The notes under the pieces: model-generated | Told to the model about the DNA's origin: nothing | What the model saw: only the letters and a program-made list of their open reading frames with translations | Databases searched by the model: none | Source of the DNA: an uncultured Eubacteriales bacterium | Lineage (GTDB): Bacteria > Bacillota > Clostridia > Oscillospirales > Oscillospiraceae | NCBI GenBank assembly: GCA_900546515.1 | Contig: URDG01000001.1 | Span: 62,001-126,000, forward strand | Reading direction: 5' to 3' | Length of the DNA stretch: 64,000 bases | Shown: positions 39,841 through 48,982 of the stretch, one piece after another | Layout: each line of letters begins with the position of its first letter | How positions within the stretch are numbered: the first letter of the stretch is position 1 | Translations under genes and position numbers: made by a program

Positions 39841-39869
39841 TTGTAAATACATGATAAAAGACGTATAAT
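39841..39869 (+). promoter_or_regulatory. Promoter of murD
   Basis: TTGTAA 39841-39846, 17-base spacer, TATAAT 39864-39869; murD starts 24 bases further on. Divergent from the rnpB promoter, only 10 bases apart. Confidence 0.85.
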
Positions 39870-39892
39870 TAAAAAGATTGTGAGGGATCATT

Positions 39893-41275
39893 ATGACACT
39901 TAGCGACTATATAAATAGCATAAAGGGAAAACGCATAGCTGTAATAGGCATCGGAGTAAGCAATACTCCGCTTATCCGCCTGCTTCTCAGCTGCGGCTGC
40001 GATGTTACCGCCTGCGATAAACGAACTCTCGGCGAGATGGGCATGGAGGGGCTTGAACTCATAAACATGGGCGCAAAGCTTCGCCTCGGCGAGAGCTATC
40101 TGGATAATCTTGACCACGATATAATTTTCCGTACCCCCGGACTGATGCCGTTCGATGAACATCTCGAAGCCGCAAAGGCGAAGGGGAGCGTTATCACCTC
40201 GGAGATGGAGGTGTTCTTCAAGCTCTGTCCTTGCCGCACGATTGCAATAACCGGCAGCGACGGCAAGACTACAACGAGCACGATTATTTCTGAGCTCCTC
40301 AAGCATGCGGGATATACGGTCCATCTCGGCGGCAACATCGGGCATCCGCTGCTCTGCGATATACCGGATATAAAGGAATCGGATTTTGCGGTTCTGGAAC
40401 TCAGCTCTTTCCAGCTTCATTCGATGAAGTGCAAACCCAATGTCGCTGTCATTACAAATATTTCTCCGAACCATCTTGACAAGCACAAGGACTATCAGGA
40501 CTACATAGACGCCAAACGTTCCATATATCTTGGGCAGGACTCGGGCGACAGGCTCGTACTTAACTACGACGATGAGCATACTCCGTATTTCGAGGAGAGC
40601 GCGAAATCGGACATAAGTTATTTCTCGGATAAATCCGTTATAACTAAAGGAGTTATGCTGCTTGACGGCGAAATGTGCCGCGTGCATGACGGTGTGCGCG
40701 AGGTCATAATGCATGCGGATGAGATACGCCTGCCCGGAGAGCATAATGTGCTCAACTATCTCGCTGCGTTTGCGGCGGTAGACGGGTTCGTGACTGATGA
40801 GGACTGCCGCGAGGTCGCCGTGCATTTTGCCGGTGTGGAGCACAGGCTCGAACAGGTGCGTGTGCTGCATGGTGTCACATATATAAATGATTCTATCGGC
40901 ACAAGTCCCACAAGGACCTCCGCGGGCCTGCACGCCATGAAAACAAAGCCGATCGTCATAGCCGGCGGATATGATAAGCACATTCCGTTCGACGGCCTTG
41001 GCGACGATTTGTGCCGTCTTGCAAAAGAGGTAATTTTGACCGGCGATACAGCCGAAAAGATACGTCAGGCTATTGTCGGCTCGCAGTATTATAAAGACAG
41101 TGAATTGAAATTTGAAATGGTCGACGACTTTGAGAAAGCCGTTCACACGGCGGCCAGGCATGCCGCAGAAGGGGATATTGTATTGCTTTCTCCTGCGTGC
41201 GCGGCGTTTGACCGTTTTAAGAACTTTGCCGAGCGCGGCAGATTCTTCAAAAAAATAGTTATGGAGCTTGAGTGA
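39893..41275 (+). CDS. murD: UDP-N-acetylmuramoylalanine-D-glutamate ligase
   Basis: 460 residues, GAGGG before ATG 39893. Rossmann-like UDP-binding N-terminus (KRIAVIGIGVSNTPLI), ATP loop ITGSDGKTTTSTI near residue 121, LELSSFQL, NISPNHLDKHK, EHRLEQV, NDSIGTSPTRTSAGL and IAGGYDKHIPF. It adds D-Glu to the growing muropeptide in the cytoplasm. It stands apart from any dcw cluster. The stop overlaps the next gene. Confidence 0.95.
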   Translation: MTLSDYINSIKGKRIAVIGIGVSNTPLIRLLLSCGCDVTACDKRTLGEMGMEGLELINMGAKLRLGESYLDNLDHDIIFRTPGLMPFDEHLEAAKAKGSVITSEMEVFFKLCPCRTIAITGSDGKTTTSTIISELLKHAGYTVHLGGNIGHPLLCDIPDIKESDFAVLELSSFQLHSMKCKPNVAVITNISPNHLDKHKDYQDYIDAKRSIYLGQDSGDRLVLNYDDEHTPYFEESAKSDISYFSDKSVITKGVMLLDGEMCRVHDGVREVIMHADEIRLPGEHNVLNYLAAFAAVDGFVTDEDCREVAVHFAGVEHRLEQVRVLHGVTYINDSIGTSPTRTSAGLHAMKTKPIVIAGGYDKHIPFDGLGDDLCRLAKEVILTGDTAEKIRQAIVGSQYYKDSELKFEMVDDFEKAVHTAARHAAEGDIVLLSPACAAFDRFKNFAERGRFFKKIVMELE

Positions 41276-42528
41276 TGAAAATAAGCGATATAAAACCAGA
41301 GGTTTATGTCATGGCGGAGCGCGCCATGGCCAGAATAAGGCCGCAATTTGAGAAAATTGACGCTGTGGCCGAACAGAACACTCGAAAGGTGATGGAAGCC
41401 TTTCAGGATAACCGTGTGTCGGAAAGCTGCTTTGCCGGAACTACCGGCTATGGCTACGATGATTTGGGCCGTGATACGCTTGATAAGATATACGCCCAGA
41501 TATTCGGCACAGAGGCGGCGCTGGTGCGCATCGGCTTTGTAAACGGTACGCATGCGCTCACAACGGCAATGTTCGCGCTGGCAAAGCCCGGCGACACGAT
41601 ACTTGCCGTTACCGGACTTCCGTATGACACGCTGCGCAGTGCTATCGGCATCAGCGGAGATTGCCATGGATCGCTGAAATTCTATGGTATTAATTACGGG
41701 CAGGTCGATCTTGCGCCTGACGGTGGGCCGGATTATGAGGGCATCGCCCGCGCGGCGGCAGAGAAGAGCGTAGCCGCAGTGATGATACAGCGCTCTCGCG
41801 GCTACGGGGAACGCAAGGCACTCACCGTTGAAGAAATCGGGAAAATATGCAGCACGGTAAAGTCCGTAAATCCCGGCGCATATATCATGGTAGACAACTG
41901 CTATGGAGAGTTTACCGACGTCATTGAGCCGACGCAGGTGGGAGCCGATATTATTGCCGGTTCGCTTATAAAAAATCCCGGCGGCGGTATCGCACCGACC
42001 GGCGGCTATGTTGCAGGTAAGGCTGAGCTGGTTGAGAGAGCCGCAATGCGGCTCACGACACCCGGAATCGGCGGCGAATGCGGTTCCACTCTCGGTAATA
42101 ACCGGCTTTTGTATCAGGGACTCTTCATGGCGCCGCATACTGTTGCTCAGGCGCTGAAGACCGCGGTGTTCTGTGCCGCAATGATGGATGAATTGGGCAT
42201 TTCCAGTTCCCCGGCCATTGACGAAAAGCGTTCTGATATTATTCAGATGGTTCGTCTCGGCAGTCCTGAGGCGATGGAGCGCTTCTGCCTCGGCATACAG
42301 GCCGGCGCGCCGGTCGACTCCTATGTTACCCCGGAGCCATGGCCAATGCCCGGATATGACTGTCCTGTCATTATGGCAGCGGGGGCGTTCATTCAGGGGG
42401 CGTCCATCGAGCTGTCGGCAGACGGTCCGATGCGCGAACCATACACGATATATATGCAGGGCGGACTGACCTTTGAGTCGGGAAAGCTCGGAATAATGAT
42501 GGCAGTCAGTGCCATGTTGGCCGGCTGA
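41275..42528 (+). CDS. YnbB-like PLP enzyme, methionine gamma-lyase family
   Basis: 417 residues from ATG 41275 (GTG 41272 also possible), overlapping murD's stop. It matches the YnbB/'aluminium resistance protein' group of Cys/Met metabolism PLP enzymes: FAGTTGYGYDDLGRDTLDKIYA, FVNGTHALTTAMFALAKPGD, MVDNCYGEFTD and the lysine-bearing GSLIKNPGGGIAPTGGYVAG. The Schiff-base lysine is most likely the one in SLIKNPGG. Substrate is unknown; 'aluminium resistance' is a legacy label. Confidence 0.88.
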   Translation: MKISDIKPEVYVMAERAMARIRPQFEKIDAVAEQNTRKVMEAFQDNRVSESCFAGTTGYGYDDLGRDTLDKIYAQIFGTEAALVRIGFVNGTHALTTAMFALAKPGDTILAVTGLPYDTLRSAIGISGDCHGSLKFYGINYGQVDLAPDGGPDYEGIARAAAEKSVAAVMIQRSRGYGERKALTVEEIGKICSTVKSVNPGAYIMVDNCYGEFTDVIEPTQVGADIIAGSLIKNPGGGIAPTGGYVAGKAELVERAAMRLTTPGIGGECGSTLGNNRLLYQGLFMAPHTVAQALKTAVFCAAMMDELGISSSPAIDEKRSDIIQMVRLGSPEAMERFCLGIQAGAPVDSYVTPEPWPMPGYDCPVIMAAGAFIQGASIELSADGPMREPYTIYMQGGLTFESGKLGIMMAVSAMLAG

Positions 42529-42563
42529 GATGCATATATTTGATACATAGGGAGGTGACTTCC

Positions 42564-43247
42564 GTGTATCACAGGCCGCTCTTCCGGCGCAGACCGCGCC
42601 GTGCATATTCGGCAGCCGCTCAGGGCGGTGCAGGTACCGGCAGGTACAGCGTGAGGGCTGCGCTGTTCATCGGTGCAGCTATCCTGCTGCTGATACTTAT
42701 AAGTTCTTCAATCTACCTCAAAGGCATATCCTCGCAGATAGCGTCGGCGGATGCAAAGGATGTCATGACCGCAAAAATCAACGCTGCCATTGTGGAGACG
42801 CTGAGTGAGGGAGACTATGACGGAGACTATTTTGTGACTTTTCAAAAAGCCGAAAATGGAGATGTCTCGGCAATCAGCAGCAATATGGCGCGGATAAATG
42901 ACCTGTCGGCAAAAATTCTGGATAAGCTTGTCGGCTCTACAAAGGATAATACTATCACTATCGGCATACCCGCCGGCAGCCTGACCGGGGCAAGCCTGCT
43001 CATGGGCCGCGGCCCGAAGATCCCGGTAAGGATAATCGTGCTGTCGTCCTCCAGCGTCGAATTCAGCAACAGCATAGTCACAGCGGGGATAAATCAGACA
43101 AAGCATCAGATCAATCTCTGCGTGACGGTCAACATGCAGATACTTGTACCTTGGGGTACTGAGGACACGGAGGTCTCCACGGATGTTCTCATTGCAGATA
43201 CGGTGATCGTCGGCAAAGTACCGGAAACATATCTCAACATGCAGTAA
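42564..43247 (+). CDS. yunB: Sporulation protein YunB
   Basis: 227 residues from GTG 42564; GGAGGTG ends six bases before it, and earlier in-frame codons precede the ribosome site. A basic Arg-rich start, one membrane helix (AALFIGAAILLLILISSSIYL), then an extracellular domain with the family's NTITIGIPAGSLTGASLLMGRGPKIPV and GINQTKHQINLCVTVNMQILVPW. In Bacillus YunB is a mother-cell protein needed for normal sporulation. It precedes ligA by 18 bases. Confidence 0.87.
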   Translation: MYHRPLFRRRPRRAYSAAAQGGAGTGRYSVRAALFIGAAILLLILISSSIYLKGISSQIASADAKDVMTAKINAAIVETLSEGDYDGDYFVTFQKAENGDVSAISSNMARINDLSAKILDKLVGSTKDNTITIGIPAGSLTGASLLMGRGPKIPVRIIVLSSSSVEFSNSIVTAGINQTKHQINLCVTVNMQILVPWGTEDTEVSTDVLIADTVIVGKVPETYLNMQ

Positions 43248-43265
43248 TACGAAAGGTAAAGAGAC

Positions 43266-45242
43266 ATGGACGCACAAAAGGAAATAATCAAGCTCAGACG
43301 CGAGATCGAAAAGTACGCCAAGCTCTACTATGTATACGATAATCCCGCAATATCCGATTATGAATATGACCAGCTGATGCAGCAGCTGAAGGCAATGGAA
43401 GCCGAGCATCCGGAGCTTATCACACCAGATTCGCCGACACAGCGCGTCGGCGGAGTGGCTTTGAGCCAGTTCGAACCTGTCGTGCATCAGGTTCCGCTCG
43501 AAAGCCTGACGGACGTTTTTTCTTATGACGAGCTGTTTGCTTTCGGAGACAGAATGGATTCAATGATAGCGGGGGCGCATGATTACTCGGTAGAGCCAAA
43601 GGTCGACGGCTTGTCCATGTCGCTCGAATATGAAAATGGAATTTTTGTACGCGGTGCGACACGCGGCGACGGTATAACCGGTGAAAACGTAACTGAAAAT
43701 CTGCGCACAGTGCGTTCTTTGCCGCTGCGTATTGAGAATGCGCCGGAACGGCTCATAGTACGCGGCGAGGTTTATATGTCAAAGGCGGTGTTCGAAGAGC
43801 TCAACACTCAGAGAGAGATAAACGGCGAGCAGCTTCTTGCAAACCCGCGCAACGCCGCCGCCGGTTCCATGCGCCAGCTTGATCCCAAAGTCGCCGCATC
43901 GCGCAAGCTGGATATAATATTCTTCAATATGCAGTTTTCCTCGGAGCACAAATATACCACTCACACCGAAACTCTGGATGCAATGCGGGATATGGGTTTC
44001 CCCGTCATTCCGTATATGCACTATGACAATATACACGACTGCGTGGAGCGCATAGAATGGCTCGGTGAGAACAGGGGAGAACTGCCGTATGAAATGGATG
44101 GCGCTGTTATCAAGATCAACAGTCTTGCACAGCGCGAAGCTCTCGGCAGCACGGCAAAGGCTCCGCGTTGGGCTGTAGCTTTCAAGTATCCGCCGGAACG
44201 CAAGGAAAGCTGCGTGCGCGACATAGTTATTCAGGTTGGCCGCACCGGCGTGCTGACGCCGAAGGTAATAGTCGACCCGATACGTCTTGCCGGAACTACC
44301 GTTTCCGCTGCAACGCTGCATAATCAGGACAATATAGACAGGCTTGATCTGCGAATCGGCGATACTGTTGTTCTGCAGAAAGCCGGAGAAATAATACCGG
44401 AAGTTCTCTCTGTCAACAAAGAGAAACGGCCTGAGGGGACGGTGCCGTTTTTGATGCCGTCCGTATGCCCCGAATGCGGCTCACCGGTCATCCGTGACGA
44501 GGACGGCGCTGCGCTGCGCTGTACAAGTCCGGAATGTCCGGCTCAGCGCCTGCGCAACATTGCGCACTTTGCTTCCCGCGAAGCAATGGACATTGAGGGA
44601 CTTGGCATTTCCGTGTGCGAGAGCCTTATTAACAGCGGTCTCGTGAATTCCGCGGCGGATTTGTATTATCTCGAGCCTCAGTCCGTCGCTGGACTCGACC
44701 GTATGGGTAAAAAGTCGGCAGAAAATCTTATTTCCGCCATAGAAAAGAGCAAGGAGGCCGGACTGGCACGCCTTGTATGCGCTTTCGGCATACGGCAGGT
44801 AGGGCAGAAAGCCGCGAAGGTGCTTGCCGCTCATTTTGCCGATCTCGACAGCCTTATTGCTGCAGATGAGGATGTGCTTACGGGAATACCGGATATCGGC
44901 GCGATCACGGCTTCATTTATAACAGAGTGGTTTGCAAATCCCCAGTCCATGCACCTTGTCGGACGGCTCCGCGATGCGGGCGTCAGCTTTGCAAGCAAGG
45001 AGGAGCGCAAGGATAATCGCTTTGCCGGAATGACATTCGTTCTGACCGGCACGCTTCAGCACTATACACGTGACGAAGCTGCCGCTATTATCGAAAGCTA
45101 CGGCGGAAAGGCGTCTTCCTCAGTCTCAAAGAAAACGTCCTTTGTACTGGCCGGTGAGAATGCAGGCAGTAAGCTCACAAAGGCTGAAGGCCTCGGTATA
45201 CGGATCATAAGTGAACAGGAATTTGACAGCATGATAAGCTGA
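43266..45242 (+). CDS. ligA: NAD-dependent DNA ligase LigA
   Basis: 658 residues, AAAGGTAAAGAG before ATG 43266. Ia domain (YYVYDNPAISDYEYDQLM), adenylation lysine in EPKVDGLSM near residue 112, LANPRNAAAGS, OB domain, zinc finger CPECGSP..CTSPECPAQ, helix-hairpin-helix repeats and a C-terminal BRCT (GMTFVLTGTLQHYTRDEA). It seals nicks in replication and repair. The short hairpin AACCGCCGGAGC/GCTCTGGCGGTT (45247-45274) follows. Confidence 0.97.
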   Translation: MDAQKEIIKLRREIEKYAKLYYVYDNPAISDYEYDQLMQQLKAMEAEHPELITPDSPTQRVGGVALSQFEPVVHQVPLESLTDVFSYDELFAFGDRMDSMIAGAHDYSVEPKVDGLSMSLEYENGIFVRGATRGDGITGENVTENLRTVRSLPLRIENAPERLIVRGEVYMSKAVFEELNTQREINGEQLLANPRNAAAGSMRQLDPKVAASRKLDIIFFNMQFSSEHKYTTHTETLDAMRDMGFPVIPYMHYDNIHDCVERIEWLGENRGELPYEMDGAVIKINSLAQREALGSTAKAPRWAVAFKYPPERKESCVRDIVIQVGRTGVLTPKVIVDPIRLAGTTVSAATLHNQDNIDRLDLRIGDTVVLQKAGEIIPEVLSVNKEKRPEGTVPFLMPSVCPECGSPVIRDEDGAALRCTSPECPAQRLRNIAHFASREAMDIEGLGISVCESLINSGLVNSAADLYYLEPQSVAGLDRMGKKSAENLISAIEKSKEAGLARLVCAFGIRQVGQKAAKVLAAHFADLDSLIAADEDVLTGIPDIGAITASFITEWFANPQSMHLVGRLRDAGVSFASKEERKDNRFAGMTFVLTGTLQHYTRDEAAAIIESYGGKASSSVSKKTSFVLAGENAGSKLTKAEGLGIRIISEQEFDSMIS

Positions 45243-45342
45243 CTGAAACCGCCGGAGCAAAAGCTCTGGCGGTTAACCTTTGCAAGAGATGTGACATATT
45301 ATGATGCGAGGGTTTCCTCATTCATCCCAAGGAGGAATAAAC

Positions 45343-45786
45343 TTGAACAGAAATATATCAGACAACGGATACAGATTCGGTTCACTTCCGGATAACGGAT
45401 ACCTTGCTGCGGCGTATGTGCCGATGCAGAGATCTGCAAGCCCCGCCTATGAGTCGAACGAGGCTCTTTCGCGCGGTACACTTTTTCCCGGCCTTGACCT
45501 GCCGTTTATGAATATAGTTAATAATGATGTAGCCGCAACGCCTGCGACTGAACTTCAGGCTATATGCTTTGTGACACATGAGCTTGCGCTATACCTCGAC
45601 ACGCACAGTGACGATGCAGAGGCTTTTGCAATGTTTCAGACTTTTCTCGCACTGAAGCAGGAAGCGCACGAGCGCTATGTGAAGCTATGCGGCCCTGTCA
45701 CGCAGATGGATATGCTTGGCATGGATTCATATGCATGGAGCAGCAATCCGTGGCCATGGGACTTTCAGCGGAAAACGGAGGATTAG
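45343..45786 (+). CDS. cotJAB: Fused CotJA-CotJB spore coat protein
   Basis: 147 residues from TTG 45343, chosen because GGAGGA ends six bases upstream. Residues about 15-70 match CotJA (LAAAYVPMQRSAS..YESNEALSRGTLFPGLDLPF). Residues about 78-147 match CotJB (LQAICFVTHELALYLDTHSDDAEAF..LKQEAHERYVKLCGP..SSNPWPWDF). In Bacillus these are two separate genes of about 80 residues each ahead of cotJC. No stop or frameshift lies between them here, so it is one chain. Three bases separate it from cotJC. Confidence 0.82.
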   Translation: MNRNISDNGYRFGSLPDNGYLAAAYVPMQRSASPAYESNEALSRGTLFPGLDLPFMNIVNNDVAATPATELQAICFVTHELALYLDTHSDDAEAFAMFQTFLALKQEAHERYVKLCGPVTQMDMLGMDSYAWSSNPWPWDFQRKTED

Positions 45787-45789
45787 GCC

Positions 45790-46383
45790 ATGTTTGTATA
45801 TGAAAAAAAGCTCCAGTACCCTGTAAGGATAAAAAACCCCAATCCTGCGCTTGCAAAATTCATTATCTCTCAGTACGGCGGCCCGGATGGCGAGCTTGGC
45901 GCGTCCCTGCGCTATCTCAGCCAGCGCTATTCCATGCCGTTTCCCGAACTGAAAGCGCTGCTGACGGATATAGGCACAGAAGAGCTTGGTCATCTGGAGA
46001 TGATAGGGACCATTGTTCATCAGCTCACGCGCGACATGACGCCTGAACAGATCAAAAAAGCAGGTTTTGAGACCTATTTTGTCGACCATACTGCCGGAGT
46101 TTATCCTACGGCCGCGTCGGGCTCGCCGTGGGATGCCGCAGGAATTGCCGTCACAGGTGATGTTATCGGCGATCTGAGCGAGGATATGGCTGCCGAACAG
46201 AAAGCACGGGTCACGTATGATAATATTCTCAGACTGAGTGATGACCCGGATGTAAATGACGCGATCAGGTTCCTGCGCGAGCGTGAAATAGTACATTTCC
46301 AGCGCTTCGGCGAGGGACTGCGGCGCGCCATGGACAGAATGGATCAGAGAAATATCTACGCCGTCAATCCTGCGTTTGACTGA
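45790..46383 (+). CDS. cotJC: CotJC, manganese-catalase-like spore coat protein
   Basis: 197 residues, ATG 45790. Ferritin-like four-helix manganese catalase fold: ASLRYLSQRYSMPFPELKALLTDIGTEELGHLEMIGTIVHQL supplies the EExxH-type metal ligands, and REREIVHFQRFGEGL the second set. It is a spore coat component expected to break down hydrogen peroxide. Co-transcribed with the CotJA-CotJB fusion. Confidence 0.94.
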   Translation: MFVYEKKLQYPVRIKNPNPALAKFIISQYGGPDGELGASLRYLSQRYSMPFPELKALLTDIGTEELGHLEMIGTIVHQLTRDMTPEQIKKAGFETYFVDHTAGVYPTAASGSPWDAAGIAVTGDVIGDLSEDMAAEQKARVTYDNILRLSDDPDVNDAIRFLREREIVHFQRFGEGLRRAMDRMDQRNIYAVNPAFD

Positions 46384-46389
46384 CGCATG

Positions 46390-46427
46390 CAGGGGTGCAT
46401 CATTTAACAGGTGTGCCCCTGTTTTTT
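46390..46427 (+). terminator. Terminator of the cotJ operon
   Basis: CAGGGG 46390-46395 pairs with CCCCTG 46416-46421, extended by GTGCA/TGTG pairing, followed by TTTTTT. Confidence 0.85.
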
Positions 46428-46503
46428 CTCCGAATCTGATATATTTTCTTATATTGACGAAATTTCAATTTAAATGGCGAAAGCTTTTTGGTAAAAATGC
46501 AGC

Positions 46504-46532
46504 TTGACATTGAGCCGGTTCGTGGCTATAAT
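46504..46532 (+). promoter_or_regulatory. Promoter of the T-box/trpXYZ operon
   Basis: TTGACA 46504-46509, 17-base spacer, TATAAT 46527-46532, a perfect consensus directly upstream of the T-box leader. Confidence 0.92.
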
Positions 46533-46539
46533 CAGTGCA

Positions 46540-46830
46540 TAATTCAAAAGCAGTAAACCTGTGATGAAGAGTAGTAATTCCGCAGAACCAGAGTTCAGAG
46601 AGCCGTGGATGGTGTGATCACGGTCGTGTGGGGCGGGATGAATGGACTTCGGAGGGCGGTTTGAACAGGCTTTGGCCTCAGTAGATGCCGACGGAAACCC
46701 ATACCGTTAACTTTTGGGGCGCGTATGATGGTACGCGTAAGCGAGAGGGTGTTTTAAAGCACCAATTTGGGTGGTATCGCAGGAGTTTGCAGCTCTTGTC
46801 CCATGGATGGGACAGGCAGCTGTTTTTTTA
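46540..46830 (+). promoter_or_regulatory. T-box leader, predicted to read tRNA-Trp
   Basis: Stem I carries the AGAGAG element (CAGAGAGCCGTGG with its TGGTGTGA loop). The specifier bulge AGTAGTAA faces TGAATGGA between GAAG/CTTC and TTCC/GGGA; TGG at 46643-46645 is the predicted specifier, a Trp codon. The T-box GGGTGGTATCGC (46769-46780) holds the UGGU bulge for uncharged CCA ends. AGCT..GTCCC-ATGGAT-GGGAC..AGCT plus TTTTTTT (46791-46829) is the terminator. Uncharged tRNA would stabilise the antiterminator and turn the operon on. U in UGGU pairs best with an A discriminator, whereas tRNA-Trp usually has G, so a G-U pair is needed. Confidence 0.88.
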
Positions 46831-46921
46831 TTTCTCCAAATAAGGCCGTTGGCAGCGGCCCCTCCATCTCCGCCCGCAAAATAAAAAGGCTCATGAAGCC
46901 AGACAAATGGAGGAAAAACTC

Positions 46922-48016
46922 ATGAAAAAATCGATCCGTAAAATTCTCGCCGGTATTCTTGCCGCTGTAATGTGCCTTGCGCTGACCGCCTGCGGCAGCA
47001 GTGCGTCAGGCCCGGCCGCTGAGGCTACGCCGGAAGCAGCTCCCTCAGCGGAAACGGTTGGCGCTGCCGAGTATACAATCGGCATCTGCAACTATGTCGA
47101 CGACGCATCCCTTAACCAGATCGTAGAGAACATTCAGAGCCGCCTTGCAGAGATAGGTGAAGAGAAAGGCGTATCTTTCAACATCGAGTATGATAACTGC
47201 AATGCCGATGCGGCTGTCATGGAACAGATAATTGCAAACTTCCTTGCAGAAGATGTTGATCTTATGATCGGCGTTGCAACGCCTGTTGCGATGCGTATGC
47301 AGACCGCGACAGAGGACAGCAAAACGCCCGTCGTATTCTCCGCGGTATCTGATCCTGTAGGCGCAGGCCTCGTTGAATCTCTCGACGCCCCAGGCGCAAA
47401 CCTCACCGGAACCTCCGACTATCTTGATACGACCGCAGTCATGAATCTTATCTTTGCGCTCAAGCCCGATGCGTCAAAGATCGGACTGCTGTACGATCAG
47501 GGGCAGGATTCTTCTGCCACTGCTATAGCTGCCGCAAAAGCGCACCTTGACGAAATGGGTATTGAATATGTTGAGCGCACCGGAACGACGACCGATGAGG
47601 TCATGCTTGCTGCTCAGGCTCTTGTTGCTGACGGCGTAGACGCTGTATTCACCCCGCAGGACAACACTGTTATGACGGCAGAGCTCGCAATTTATGAGAC
47701 CTTTGCGCAGGCCGGTATCCCGCAGTTCACCGGCGCAGATTCCTTCGCACTTAACGGAGCGTTCCTTGGCTATGGTGTCGACTATGCAAATCTCGGTGCT
47801 GAGACGGCCGACATGGTTGCCTCTATCCTGCTGGACGGCGCTGACCCCGCGAGCACTCCTGTAAAGACCTTCGATAACGGGACTGCGACCGTTAACTCTG
47901 AGATCTGCACAGAACTTGGCTATGATTATGCAGAAATTGAAAAGCTCTTTGCTCCTCTGTGCACCAGCGTCAAGTCCATCACCACTGCCGAGAGCTTCGG
48001 CGATGCAAATAACTGA
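46922..48016 (+). CDS. trpX: Tryptophan ABC transporter substrate-binding lipoprotein (TrpX-like)
   Basis: 364 residues from ATG 46922 behind GGAGGAA. Signal peptide ILAGILAAVMCLALTAC with lipobox Cys, then an ABC_sub_bind (PF04392-type) two-lobed receptor: YDNCNADAAVMEQIIANFLAEDVDLMIGVATPVA, FSAVSDPVGAGLV, GTSDYLDTTAVMNLI and GVDYANLGAETADMVASILL. The family includes TrpX of streptococci. The T-box with a Trp specifier gives independent support for tryptophan as ligand. Confidence 0.88.
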   Translation: MKKSIRKILAGILAAVMCLALTACGSSASGPAAEATPEAAPSAETVGAAEYTIGICNYVDDASLNQIVENIQSRLAEIGEEKGVSFNIEYDNCNADAAVMEQIIANFLAEDVDLMIGVATPVAMRMQTATEDSKTPVVFSAVSDPVGAGLVESLDAPGANLTGTSDYLDTTAVMNLIFALKPDASKIGLLYDQGQDSSATAIAAAKAHLDEMGIEYVERTGTTTDEVMLAAQALVADGVDAVFTPQDNTVMTAELAIYETFAQAGIPQFTGADSFALNGAFLGYGVDYANLGAETADMVASILLDGADPASTPVKTFDNGTATVNSEICTELGYDYAEIEKLFAPLCTSVKSITTAESFGDANN

Positions 48017-48037
48017 TAGATAAAGGGGGACATCCCC

Positions 48038-48982
48038 ATGGAACTGTCCACGATACTTTCCCTAGGGCAGACGGCTCTTGAACTTGGCCTTGTTTGCTCA
48101 CTTACCGTACTAGCCCTTTTTCTGAGCTATTCAATGCTCAATGTCTGCGATCTATCCACCGACGGCTGCTTCACTCTTGGAGCAGCTGTCGGCGCGGTTG
48201 TTGCGCTGGCCGGTCACCCGTGGCTGTCGCTTGGGGCCGCCATGGCAGCCGGGATAATATCCGGCTTTGTGGTCGCAGTACTTCAGACTCGTATGGGCGT
48301 CAACAGCCTGCTTGCCGGTATCATTGTCAACACCGGCCTGTATTCCATAAATATTGCCGTTATGGGCGGCTCGTCCATGCTGAACATGAATAAGACCGAG
48401 ACCGTATTTTCAATAGTCAAGACTGCGCTTAACGGCACTTCTTTAGAAGGAGCGTACAGACTCTTAGTTTCTGGCGCGGCGGTGATCGCTGCACTGCTGA
48501 TACTGACGCTGTTTCTGCGCACCCGCCTCGGACTCGCAATACGTGCTACAGGCAATAACCCGGATATGGTTCGTTCCTCGTCGATCAATCCGGCGTTTAC
48601 TACTACCGTTGGACTGTGCATTGCCAATGCGTTTACGGCGCTCTCCGGCTGCCTGTTGGCTCAATCACAGAAGGCTGTCGACATAAATCTGGGCACCGGT
48701 ATGGTGACGATAGCGCTGGCATCCCTCCTCATAGGCGGCACGGTGATGGGGCGCGGCGGAGTTTTTCGCCGTGCGGTCGGCGTAGTACTCGGCGCAATTA
48801 TTTTCCGCCTTGTATATACGGTTGCCCTGAGGCTTAACATGCCTGCATTCATGCTCAAGCTCGTTTCTTCCGTCATTGTCGTGCTGGCAATTTCGATTCC
48901 TTATCTCAAAGCGCAGCTTCCGATGCTGCGCCGCCGCATGGCAGGCAGAACCGCCTCCGGTGCGAAAGGGGGGTGCGAATAA
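48038..48982 (+). CDS. trpY: ABC transporter permease (TrpY-like)
   Basis: 314 residues, ATG 48038 behind AAAGGGGG. About eight to nine membrane helices of the LivH-like permease class: SYSMLNVCDLSTDGCFTLGAAVGAVVAL near the start, RTRLGLAIRATGNNPDMVRSSSIN as the coupling loop, and LIGGTVMGRGGVFRRAVGVVLGAIIFRLVYT. It forms the pore of the tryptophan importer. The stop overlaps the ATPase start by one base. Confidence 0.9.
   Translation: MELSTILSLGQTALELGLVCSLTVLALFLSYSMLNVCDLSTDGCFTLGAAVGAVVALAGHPWLSLGAAMAAGIISGFVVAVLQTRMGVNSLLAGIIVNTGLYSINIAVMGGSSMLNMNKTETVFSIVKTALNGTSLEGAYRLLVSGAAVIAALLILTLFLRTRLGLAIRATGNNPDMVRSSSINPAFTTTVGLCIANAFTALSGCLLAQSQKAVDINLGTGMVTIALASLLIGGTVMGRGGVFRRAVGVVLGAIIFRLVYTVALRLNMPAFMLKLVSSVIVVLAISIPYLKAQLPMLRRRMAGRTASGAKGGCE

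Noticed and set aside
39151..39868. Several open frames over the rnpB region
   Set aside because: They are accidental readings of RNase P RNA and of the TRIC-like gene's complement.
41143..42606. 487-codon open frame on the minus strand
   Set aside because: It is a shadow of murD and the YnbB-like gene, both of which have clear motifs and ribosome sites; the minus reading has no family features.
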